Assembly: GCA_959018215.1 (NCBI GenBank)
Contig: CAUEKL010000109.1
Coordinates: 1 to 7,338, forward strand
Origin: an uncultured Gemmiger sp.
GTDB taxonomy: Bacteria; Bacillota; Clostridia; Oscillospirales; Ruminococcaceae
Reading direction: 5' to 3'
DNA: 7,338 nt
The notes beneath the pieces were generated by a model, which searched no databases, had not been told where the DNA came from, and saw only the letters and a program-made list of their open reading frames with translations. Below, one piece after another: positions 1 through 5,454 of this stretch. Both the position numbers and the translations under genes were made by a program. Each line of letters opens with the position of its first letter. Position 1 is the stretch's first letter.

Positions 1-179
1 TTATCAGCGGGCTGCGCCATGACGACGGCTCCCTGGGCCGCTTTGTGGACGAGGTGCGCCGGGGCGGGGCTGCCATTCCCCTGCGGGCCATGGTGACCCC
101 CACCAGCCGGGACTGGACCCTGGACGCCCTGCTGCGGGAGCTGTGTGAAGAACACGCCACCGTGGGAGGTCAGTCTTGA
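1..179 (+). CDS. C-terminal part of a probable DUF3783-family protein (start outside window)
   Basis: An open frame enters from the left edge (first full codon at base 3) and ends at the TGA at 177-179, giving 58 residues. The tail contains LRAMVTPTSRDWTLDALLREL followed by CEEH. From memory this resembles the end of DUF3783 proteins of Firmicutes, which carry a 'LKAVLTPTN..W....L..EL..EH' pattern and are roughly 120 residues long; no search was possible. The function of that family is unknown. The stop overlaps the TTG start of the following flavin transferase gene (TTGA at 176-179), and that gene's ribosome site lies inside this frame, so the two are probably co-transcribed and translationally coupled. 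The reading frame is well supported by codon use and by the coupling; the family name is less certain. Confidence 0.6.
   Translation, partial: ISGLRHDDGSLGRFVDEVRRGGAAIPLRAMVTPTSRDWTLDALLRELCEEHATVGGQS
165..178 (+). promoter_or_regulatory. Ribosome site and TTG start that fix the apbE start
   Basis: GGAGG at 165-169 lies six bases before the TTG at 176-178. No in-frame ATG or GTG nearby has a comparable site. The TTG start gives a basic residue pair followed by a hydrophobic segment, as expected for the N-terminal anchor of this protein. The overlap with the upstream TGA (177-179) implies translational coupling. Confidence 0.75.
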
Positions 180-1228
180 CCCGCCGGGGCTGGGCTGCCC
201 TGGGCCTGTGCGCGGTGCTGGCGACGGTGGTGGGATTCAGCTTCTGGCAGGACCGCACCGCCCCCAAAGCCTACACCGCCACCTGGTGGGATGTGTTCGA
301 CACAGTGACGGTGGTCACCGGGTATGCCTCCAGCGAGGAGGAATGGCAGCAGCAATCCCAGGCGATTCACGACGACCTGCTGCATTATCACCAGCTGTTC
401 GACATCTACAACACCTACGACGGCCTGACCAACATGGCCACCGTCAACGCCAAGGCCGGACAGGAACCGGTGACGGTGGATGCAGACCTGCTTGCCCTGC
501 TGCAGTTCGGGCAGCAGGCTTACGAACTGACCGACGGCGCCTGCAACATTGCGGCGGGCACGGTGCTTTCCTTATGGCACGATGCCCGCACCGTCGCCGA
601 GGCTGCCACCCCGGAGACGGCCCTGACCGCCGACATTCTGCCTACCGAAGACGCTTTGCAGCAGGCTGCCGGGCACATGGATATGGCCGACCTGGTGCTG
701 GATGAGACCGCCCGCACCGTACAGTTTGCCGACCCGGACCTGCAGCTGGATGTGGGCGGCATCGCCAAAGGCTGGGCGGTGGAACGGACCGCCCAAAAGG
801 CCGAAGCTCGGGGGCTGACCTCCGCCATCCTGAACGTGGGCGGCAACGTGCGGGCCATCGGCAAAAAGCCGGACGGCAGCCGCTGGACCGCCGGGGTGCA
901 GGACCCGGACGGGGAGGAATACCTGGCCCAGGTGCCCCTGGACCCGGGGCAGAGCCTGGTGGTCAGCGGAGACTACCAGCGGTACTTTACCGTGGACGGA
1001 GTGCGGTATCATCACCTTATCGACCTGAGCACCCTGCAGCCTGCCCGCTACTGCCGCAGTGTGGCCATTCTGTGCACCGACAGCGGCATGGGGGATGCTC
1101 TTTCCACCGGGCTGTTCTGCCTGCCCCAGGAGCAGGGCAAAAGGGTGCTGACCAAGGCGGAGGGTGCCAGTGCCCTGTGGGTGCTGGAAGGAGATGTGCT
1201 CTCCCCCTCTGACAGCTGGCCCCAATAA
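176..1228 (+). CDS. apbE: FAD:protein FMN transferase (ApbE family), membrane-anchored
   Basis: This enzyme transfers FMN from FAD to a Ser/Thr of extracytoplasmic flavoproteins such as the RnfG/RnfD subunits or related electron-transfer proteins. The product has 350 residues, a normal length. Residues 6-24 form a hydrophobic segment after two arginines. There is no lipobox cysteine at its end, so it looks like a signal anchor rather than a lipoprotein. Family signatures follow in order: FDIYNTYDGLTNMATVNAKAG, LDVGGIAKGWAVE (D192, G194-G195, K198), ILNVGGNVRAIG, SGDYQRYF (S264-G265-D266), HLID (H280, D283) and GDALSTG (D307 and T311, matching the D-x3-T metal-binding pair). The usual HIIDP-x-TG is altered to HLIDLSTLQ. 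The gene is coupled to the upstream DUF3783-like gene and closed by a terminator at 1242-1288. The target flavoprotein is not in the window. The family is very secure. Confidence 0.95.
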   Translation: MTRRGWAALGLCAVLATVVGFSFWQDRTAPKAYTATWWDVFDTVTVVTGYASSEEEWQQQSQAIHDDLLHYHQLFDIYNTYDGLTNMATVNAKAGQEPVTVDADLLALLQFGQQAYELTDGACNIAAGTVLSLWHDARTVAEAATPETALTADILPTEDALQQAAGHMDMADLVLDETARTVQFADPDLQLDVGGIAKGWAVERTAQKAEARGLTSAILNVGGNVRAIGKKPDGSRWTAGVQDPDGEEYLAQVPLDPGQSLVVSGDYQRYFTVDGVRYHHLIDLSTLQPARYCRSVAILCTDSGMGDALSTGLFCLPQEQGKRVLTKAEGASALWVLEGDVLSPSDSWPQ

Positions 1229-1241
1229 CCGTACAGACAGA

Positions 1242-1288
1242 AAAAGACCTTTCCCGCCGGGAAGTTTCCGGCAAAGGAAAGGTCTTTT
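1242..1288. terminator. Two-way intrinsic terminator between apbE and mazF
   Basis: AAAAGACCTTTCC (1242-1254) pairs perfectly over 13 bases with GGAAAGGTCTTTT (1276-1288). Within the loop a second stem, GCCGG (1256-1260) with CCGGC (1268-1272), extends it. On the plus strand a T-rich run continues to 1295. On the minus strand the A tract at 1241-1245 supplies the T run. It can therefore end both apbE (plus) and mazF (minus), which converge here. Confidence 0.9.
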
Positions 1289-1310
1289 CTTTTTGAATGA
1301 TTACACTGAT

Positions 1311-1682
1311 TCAGGTAAAACTGCCGTGAGGCGGCTGTTCCACCAATCCCATGGACACGCCCAGGGCTTCATCCACCCGCTGCATATCCTCGGGCGGGAT
1401 GCGGCCCGCCCGCTCCCGCAGGCGGCGTTTGTCCAGGGTGCGGATCTGCTCGGTGAGCACGATGCTGTCCTTGCTCAGACCGCACCGGTCCGCCCGGACC
1501 CCGATATGGGTGGGCAGGCGGTTTTTATCCTGCCGGGATGTGATGGCCGCCGCAATGACGGTGGGGCTGTGCCGGTTCCCGATCTCATTCTGGATGATAA
1601 GTACCGGCCGCACGCCTCCCTGCTCCGAGCCCACCACCGGGCTCAGATCGGCGTAGAAAACTTCTCCTCTGTGTACCTCCAT
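1311..1682 (-). CDS. mazF: MazF/PemK-type endoribonuclease toxin, no adjacent antitoxin
   Basis: This is a sequence-specific, ribosome-independent mRNA interferase of the type II toxin class. The 123 residues follow Bacillus subtilis MazF (EndoA) almost from end to end: RGEVFYADLSPVVGSEQGGV at residues 5-24, then RPVLIIQN, AAITS, LPTH and LTEQIRTLDKRRL. The residues I recall as catalytic in that enzyme, R25 and T48, are both present at the same numbers, so activity is expected. AGGGAGG-like bases (GGGAGG at 1691-1696) lie eight bases before the ATG. The Bacillus order is acpS, alr, mazE, mazF. Here mazF follows acpS after only 61 bases, with no room for a MazE antitoxin. The gene may be read from the nitroreductase promoter and from a possible promoter at 1717-1722. 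It ends at the terminator at 1242-1288. Confidence 0.95.
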   Translation of the reverse strand: MEVHRGEVFYADLSPVVGSEQGGVRPVLIIQNEIGNRHSPTVIAAAITSRQDKNRLPTHIGVRADRCGLSKDSIVLTEQIRTLDKRRLRERAGRIPPEDMQRVDEALGVSMGLVEQPPHGSFT

Positions 1683-1709
1683 GGATTGTCCCTCCCTGCT
1701 TGTTTGTTC

Positions 1710-1722
1710 TGTTTACAGTATA
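1710..1722 (-). promoter_or_regulatory. Possible -10 element and start region for mazF
   Basis: On the minus strand TATACT (1717-1722) is followed by GTAAACA, placing a transcript start about 28 bases before the mazF ATG. The -35 is weak: GATTAA at 17-base spacing or TGATTA at 18. The 13 bases at 1710-1722 are identical to those at the stronger promoter of the 132-residue gene (5415-5427), which is the main reason to list it. It would let mazF be made apart from acpS. Confidence 0.4.
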
Positions 1723-1743
1723 AGCAGGCAGAGCGGGATTTAA

Positions 1744-2118
1744 TCATCCCTGTTCCAAAACCGCAAAAGCACAGGCCAGGCCTGCGTCATGGGTCAGGCT
1801 CAGATGGGCGGTCAGACGGTGTTCCTGTGCCCACCGGGCCGCCTCGCCGCAGAGTTCATAATACGGGGCACCGCTTTCCCGGCGCAGCACGGCGATCTCC
1901 GCCAGGGCAAAACCGCCCAGGCCACGGCCGCAGGCTTTGAGGAAAGCTTCCTTGGCCGCAAAGTTGGCGGCGGCCGTCTCGGCCCGTCGCTTGCCGGTGT
2001 GGGAAAGAAGCAGTTCCTGTTCCGCCGGAGAAAAAACCTTCTTCAGAAAAGGGTCCCGGGCGATAGCCCGTTCCATCCGGGCGCTCTCACACAGATCGGT
2101 CCCGATGCCGTAGATCAT
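1744..2118 (-). CDS. acpS: Holo-[acyl-carrier-protein] synthase
   Basis: AcpS moves the 4'-phosphopantetheine arm from coenzyme A to the serine of acyl carrier protein, making holo-ACP for fatty acid synthesis in the cytoplasm. The 124-residue product has the normal length and the family signatures: IGTDLCE near the N-terminus with metal-binding D8, FAAKEAFLKACGRGL (E57 the second metal ligand), and HLSLTHDAG at 105-113. The ATG at 2116-2118 is preceded on the minus strand by AGGAAGG (2125-2131) six bases away. It lies 30 bases downstream of the nitroreductase stop and 61 bases upstream of mazF, all on one strand, so an operon is likely. An acpS-mazF neighbourhood is typical of Firmicutes, although alr and mazE are missing here. 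Confidence 0.95.
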   Translation of the reverse strand: MIYGIGTDLCESARMERAIARDPFLKKVFSPAEQELLLSHTGKRRAETAAANFAAKEAFLKACGRGLGGFALAEIAVLRRESGAPYYELCGEAARWAQEHRLTAHLSLTHDAGLACAFAVLEQG

Positions 2119-2148
2119 GCCGCACCTTCCTTTGGAAAGATTGTTGCC

Positions 2149-2685
2149 TCAGCGCACATACACCACATAGTTTTCCTTGCGGGGCGCAGCGGGCTTTTCC
2201 CCGCCGGGAATGCTGTACCCGACCACGCAGTTGCCTACACCGGCCAGATGTTCCGCATCAGGCACGCCCCATTCCTTCAGCAGGGCCTTGCCTTCCTCGG
2301 TCTCAAACATCTCATAGGCGCGGTTGATCCAGCAGGAGCCCAGGCCCAGGCTGGCCGCGGCATTGAGCATATTGCCCATGACCAGGCTGCCGTCCGCCTT
2401 CCAGTTGGGCTGGCGGGTATCGGCCAGAACCACCAGCACCACCGGTGCACCGTAGAAGGGGTCCTTGTCCGAACCCATGACGGCGGCATTCATGCGGGAG
2501 AGGTGGTCCCGCACTTCTTTGTTTTCCACAGCCACGATCACCGGGCTCTGCTGGCCCATGGCGGTGGGCGCGTAAGTACCGGCCTTCAGGATGGCGTCAA
2601 TCTTTTCGGATTCCACCGGGCGGTCGGCATAGGCGCGGCAGCTGCGGCGGGTGTTCAGCGTATTCAAGGTTTCATTGGTCAACAT
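2149..2685 (-). CDS. Nitroreductase-family FMN oxidoreductase
   Basis: This is a cytoplasmic FMN-dependent NAD(P)H oxidoreductase of the nitroreductase superfamily; the physiological substrate cannot be told from sequence. The 178 residues show TRRSCRAYADRPV at 12-24 (FMN phosphate-binding arginines R13-R14 and S15), ILKAGTYAPTAMGQQSP at 32-48, GAPVVLVVLAD at 79-89, GNMLNAAASLGLGSCWINRA at 104-123, and GVGNCVVGY at 139-147. This pattern matches the short, single-domain members. I chose the ATG at 2683-2685, with AAAGGTGG (2696-2703) ten bases upstream. A TTG two codons earlier (2689-2691) is possible but leaves only four bases. It is the first gene of the minus-strand run with acpS and mazF, with its own promoter at 2748-2779. 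It is not a ferredoxin-fused type. Confidence 0.9.
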   Translation of the reverse strand: MLTNETLNTLNTRRSCRAYADRPVESEKIDAILKAGTYAPTAMGQQSPVIVAVENKEVRDHLSRMNAAVMGSDKDPFYGAPVVLVVLADTRQPNWKADGSLVMGNMLNAAASLGLGSCWINRAYEMFETEEGKALLKEWGVPDAEHLAGVGNCVVGYSIPGGEKPAAPRKENYVVYVR

Positions 2686-2705
2686 AATCAAACTTCCACC
2701 TTTCC

Positions 2706-2741
2706 GGCGGGGAGCAGCGGTAGCCTCCCGCCCTGTTTTTT
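2706..2741 (+). terminator. Terminator-like hairpin in the nitroreductase leader, plus-strand sense
   Basis: GGCGGG (2706-2711) pairs with CCCGCC (2727-2732), and AG (2713-2714) with CT (2725-2726) across a one-base bulge. A run of six T follows on the plus strand at 2736-2741. As a plus-strand terminator it would stop antisense transcription across the nitroreductase start before it reaches pckA. Read on the minus strand, the same stem lies in the nitroreductase 5' leader just before its ribosome site. Which role it has, if any, cannot be decided from sequence. Confidence 0.35.
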
Positions 2742-2747
2742 GTCTTT

Positions 2748-2779
2748 ATTATACCATGCCGTGCAAGCCCCCGCGTCAA
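2748..2779 (-). promoter_or_regulatory. Promoter for the nitroreductase-acpS-mazF unit
   Basis: On the minus strand a perfect TATAAT (2748-2753) is preceded by TGG, giving an extended -10. TTGACG (2774-2779) resembles a -35, but the spacing is 20 bases, longer than usual; the extended -10 may compensate. The start would fall near 2741, about 55 bases before the ATG. Confidence 0.7.
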
Positions 2780-2816
2780 AATGTGTTAATTTTTTTCAAA
2801 TTTGCAGTCGGGTCCA

Positions 2817-2845
2817 TTGCCTTTTTCAGCGCTTTCAGCTATACT
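2817..2845 (+). promoter_or_regulatory. pckA promoter
   Basis: TTGCCT (2817-2822) and TATACT (2840-2845) are separated by exactly 17 bases, a good sigma-A promoter. Transcription would begin near 2852, leaving a leader of about 46 bases. The spacer holds the cre-like site at 2824-2837. Within the leader, TGGCATA occurs twice at a 10-base step (2864-2870 and 2874-2880), directly before the ribosome site AAGGAGGT (2882-2889). Confidence 0.75.
2824..2837 (-). promoter_or_regulatory. cre-like (CcpA) operator between -35 and -10 of pckA
   Basis: Read on the minus strand the site is TGAAAGCGCTGAAA. It fits the Bacillus catabolite-responsive consensus TGWAANCGNTNWCA at every defined base but one (A instead of C at position 13). 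Its core AGCGCT is a palindrome. The position between the promoter elements would block polymerase when bound, that is, repression. CcpA itself is not in the window, so this rests on the motif match alone. The nearby RpiR regulator is another possible ligand. Confidence 0.45.
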
Positions 2846-2897
2846 AAAATTAGTCCATTAAAGTGGCATACAATGGCATATAAGGAGGTAGTTTCCC

Positions 2898-4490
2898 ATG
2901 GAGACTTATGGAATCGAAAAGTTCGGGATCATCGGCCCCAAGGCCGTGTACCGCAACCTGACCCCCGCCCAGCTGACCGAGGCTGCTCTGCGCCGCGGTG
3001 AGGGCACTTTGTCCAACACCGGTGCTCTGGTGGTTACCACCGGCAAGTACACCGGCCGCTCCCCTAACGACAAGTTCATCGTTGATACCCCCGCCGTGCA
3101 TGACGACATCGCCTGGGGCAAGGTCAACCGCCCCATCAGCCGCGAGAAGTTCGATGCCATCAAGGGCAAGGTCGCTGCGTACCTCCAGGGCCGTGAAGTC
3201 TTTATCTTCGACGGTTTCGCCGGCGCCGACAAGAAGTACACCAAGAAGTTCCGCATCATCAACGAGATGGCCAGCCAGAACCTGTTCATCCATCAGCTGC
3301 TGATCCGCCCCACCGCGGAGGAACTGGCCAACTACGGCGAGCCCGATTACACCATGCTGGTGGCTCCCGGCTTCAAGTGCGATCCTGAAGTGGACGGCGT
3401 CCACAGCGAAGCTGCCATCATGATCGACTACGAGGCTCACGTCATCGTCATCTGCGGCAGCCAGTATTCCGGCGAGATCAAGAAGAGCGTCTTCTCCACC
3501 ATGAACTATGTCATGACCAAGGAGAACGTTCTGCCCATGCACTGCTCCGCCAACATGGACCCCGTGACCCACGAGACCGCCGTTTTCTTCGGCCTGTCCG
3601 GCACCGGCAAGACCACCCTGTCTGCCGACCCCGCCCGCAAGCTGATCGGTGACGACGAGCATGGCTGGAGCCCGGACGGCGTCTTCAACTTTGAAGGCGG
3701 CTGCTATGCCAAGTGCATCAACCTGAGCGCTGAGAACGAGCCCGACATCTACAACGCCATCCGCTTCGGCTCCCTGGTGGAGAACGTGGTCATGGACCCC
3801 GAGACCCGTGAGCTGGACTTCGACGACGGCAGCCTGACCGAGAACACCCGCGTGGGCTATCCTGTCAACTACATCAACAACGCGCAGATTCCCGGCGAGG
3901 GCGGCATCCCGAAGGTTGTCATCTTCCTGACCGCCGACGCCTTCGGTGTTCTGCCTCCGATCAGCCGTCTGGACAAGAACGCTGCCATGTACCACTTCGT
4001 CACCGGCTTTACCTCCAAGCTGGCCGGTACCGAACGTGGCATCACCGAGCCGCAGCCCACCTTCTCCACCCTGTTCGGCGAGCCCTTCATGCCCATGGAT
4101 CCTTCCGTCTACGCGGAAATGCTGGGCGAAAAGCTGGACAAGTACGGCACCAAGGTCTACCTGGTCAACACCGGCTGGGCCGGCGGCAGCGCCGCTGCCG
4201 GTGCCAAGCGCATGAAGCTGGCTTACACCCGCGCCATGGTCACCGCCGCTCTGAACGGCAGCTTCGACTCCATCGAGTTCAAGCATCATGACGTGTTCAA
4301 CGTGGATTACCCCGTCAGCTGCCCCGGCGTGCCCGACGAAATGCTGGACGCCCGCGGCATGTGGGCCGACAAGGACGCCTATGACGCCCAGGCCAACAAG
4401 CTGGCCCAGATGTTTGCGGACAACTTCGCCAAGAAGTATCCCAACATGCCTTCCGAGATCGCGGAAGCCGGCCCCAAGCCGAAGAACTGA
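2898..4490 (+). CDS. pckA: Phosphoenolpyruvate carboxykinase (ATP)
   Basis: The enzyme interconverts oxaloacetate + ATP and PEP + CO2 + ADP in the cytoplasm. It serves gluconeogenesis or, in many anaerobes, CO2 fixation to oxaloacetate with ATP gain. The 530 residues match the usual length. Visible motifs are TGRSPNDKF (R54, substrate), KK at 195-196 and H215 in LPMHCSAN (metal ligands), the P-loop FGLSGTGKTT at 231-240 (K238), GDDEHGW with D253, and ENTRV with R318. The spacing agrees with the E. coli enzyme's K213, H232, K254 and D269. AAGGAGGT (2882-2889) precedes the ATG by eight bases. Lysine is almost always AAG and arginine mostly CGC/CGT, unlike the CGG-rich flanking genes, a sign of high expression. 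The promoter at 2817-2845 holds a cre-like site. A terminator follows at 4524-4567, then an RpiR-type regulator. Confidence 0.98.
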   Translation: METYGIEKFGIIGPKAVYRNLTPAQLTEAALRRGEGTLSNTGALVVTTGKYTGRSPNDKFIVDTPAVHDDIAWGKVNRPISREKFDAIKGKVAAYLQGREVFIFDGFAGADKKYTKKFRIINEMASQNLFIHQLLIRPTAEELANYGEPDYTMLVAPGFKCDPEVDGVHSEAAIMIDYEAHVIVICGSQYSGEIKKSVFSTMNYVMTKENVLPMHCSANMDPVTHETAVFFGLSGTGKTTLSADPARKLIGDDEHGWSPDGVFNFEGGCYAKCINLSAENEPDIYNAIRFGSLVENVVMDPETRELDFDDGSLTENTRVGYPVNYINNAQIPGEGGIPKVVIFLTADAFGVLPPISRLDKNAAMYHFVTGFTSKLAGTERGITEPQPTFSTLFGEPFMPMDPSVYAEMLGEKLDKYGTKVYLVNTGWAGGSAAAGAKRMKLAYTRAMVTAALNGSFDSIEFKHHDVFNVDYPVSCPGVPDEMLDARGMWADKDAYDAQANKLAQMFADNFAKKYPNMPSEIAEAGPKPKN

Positions 4491-4523
4491 GTTTCTGCGG
4501 CTGAGCTGAAATTGTAACCCCAC

Positions 4524-4567
4524 CGTCCCCGCCCCTGCTGCTGCACGGGGCGGGGACGATTTATTTT
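4524..4567 (+). terminator. Terminator after pckA, directly before the rpiR-family ribosome site
   Basis: CGTCCCCGCCCC (4524-4535) and GGGGCGGGGACG (4547-4558) form a perfect 12-base stem with an 11-base loop, followed by ATTTATTTT. The T tract is interrupted by one A. It ends only about four bases before AAGGAGG (4571-4577), the ribosome site of the next gene. I see no convincing promoter between the pckA stop and this hairpin, so the regulator may depend on readthrough. Confidence 0.85.
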
Positions 4568-4587
4568 GCAAAGGAGGGGCTGTCCCC

Positions 4588-5424
4588 ATGCAGATGGCAC
4601 AGGAGTTGCTTTTGTTTGCGGCATCGGAAGAAAACCGCGGCCAGACCAACCAGAGCATTGCCCGCTACTGTCTGGCCCACTTTGATGAACTGCTGAACAT
4701 GAGCATCACCCAGCTGGCAGCCGCCTGCCATGTTTCGGCGGCTACCATCACCCGGTTCTGCCACAGCCTGGGATACGATGATTTTCTGCACTTCAAGGAC
4801 GAATGTGCCCTGGACCGCCGTATGCGGGCCCGGTCGGCCTACTACTGCGGCAACGTTTTCGGCTACGACAAAGCGGCCCTGGTCCCCCCTGCCCTGCAGG
4901 ACAGCTGCCGTGCTCTGGGAAGTGATCTGTATACCTGCCTGTCCGGGGTAGACCCCCGACAGATGCAGGCCCTGGCGGACGCCATCCGGGCCGCAGACGA
5001 CGTGCTGCTGCTGGGGATGGAATATTCCGGCCTGATGATGCTGTATCTGCAGCGGGAACTGGTCAAGCGGGGCAAGATCATTCGGGTGCTCCTTTCCACC
5101 GCCAATCTCCATGATGTGACGGTGGGACCCGGTACCCTGATCCTGATGCTGAGCATGAACGGCTGTGGGCTGGAAGTCATGATCGACGCCGTGCAGCGCC
5201 TGGCTGAGGAAGGCGGCGAGTTCTGGCTGCTGACCCAGAACGCCGAGACCGCCCGGAAGTATCCTTTTGTAAAACAGGCGGTGGTGGCCGGTGCCGGCAG
5301 GGATTACACCTTCCACCGGTATGCGGAGCTGGCTCTGGCCGATATGCTGCTGGCCTATTACGGGCCGCTGAAGCAGTTTGATGCAAATGGATTGCCCCTG
5401 CCGCAAGGGCATGCTATACTGTAA
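4588..5424 (+). CDS. RpiR/MurR-family transcriptional regulator with a degenerate SIS domain
   Basis: The 278-residue product has the two-domain plan of RpiR regulators: a DNA-binding HTH_6 domain at the N-terminus and a SIS phosphosugar-binding domain at the C-terminus. The recognition region MSITQLAAACHVSAATITRF, followed by CHSLGYDDFLHFKDE (residues 38-72), is typical. The SIS fold is suggested by LADAIRAADDVLLLGMEYSG (about 129-148) and LILMLSMNGCGLEVMIDAV (about 183-201). The usual G-x-G-x-S and S-x-S-G sugar-binding loops are replaced by GMEYSG and SMNGCG, so the ligand may be unusual. AAGGAGG (4571-4577) stands ten bases before the ATG; a second ATG two codons on is too far. It lies 97 bases after pckA, with a strong terminator between. 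Control of pckA is an inference from position. Confidence 0.88.
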   Translation: MQMAQELLLFAASEENRGQTNQSIARYCLAHFDELLNMSITQLAAACHVSAATITRFCHSLGYDDFLHFKDECALDRRMRARSAYYCGNVFGYDKAALVPPALQDSCRALGSDLYTCLSGVDPRQMQALADAIRAADDVLLLGMEYSGLMMLYLQRELVKRGKIIRVLLSTANLHDVTVGPGTLILMLSMNGCGLEVMIDAVQRLAEEGGEFWLLTQNAETARKYPFVKQAVVAGAGRDYTFHRYAELALADMLLAYYGPLKQFDANGLPLPQGHAIL

Positions 5425-5427
5425 ACA
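5392..5427 (+). promoter_or_regulatory. Promoter inside the 3' end of the rpiR-family gene, driving the 132-residue gene and cca
   Basis: TTGCCC (5392-5397) and TATACT (5415-5420) are 17 bases apart, and TGC before the -10 makes it an extended -10. It overlaps the last codons and the stop (5422-5424) of the regulator gene. Transcription would start near 5427, about 28 bases before the next ATG. The -35, spacing and -10 are nearly the same as at pckA (TTGCCT, 17, TATACT). A short inverted repeat TGCCC/GGGCA (5393-5397, 5407-5411) lies in the spacer. Confidence 0.7.
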
Positions 5428-5454
5428 ACCATTTCAATAGAAAGAGGGAGTATC

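Noticed and set aside
1683..1743. Searched for a small MazE antitoxin between acpS and mazF.
   Set aside because: Only 61 bases, holding a ribosome site and possible -10; no room for an antitoxin gene.
1164..1940. A 258-codon plus-strand open frame crossing the terminator, mazF and acpS.
   Set aside because: It spans a strong terminator and lies antisense to two well-identified genes; no domain and no ribosome site.
2692..2897. Considered a riboswitch or small RNA in the divergent region.
   Set aside because: Both leaders are only about 45-55 bases and show no recognised aptamer core; two promoters and short motifs explain the sequence.
2850..4658. A 602-codon open frame on the minus strand across the whole of pckA.
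   Set aside because: It mirrors the GC-rich, AAG/GAC-biased codons of pckA, has no family motifs, lacks a good ribosome site and runs into the regulator gene. pckA on the plus strand is certain.
4561..5412. A 283-codon minus-strand open frame opposite the regulator gene.
   Set aside because: Antisense shadow; the plus-strand HTH and SIS-like domains are clear.
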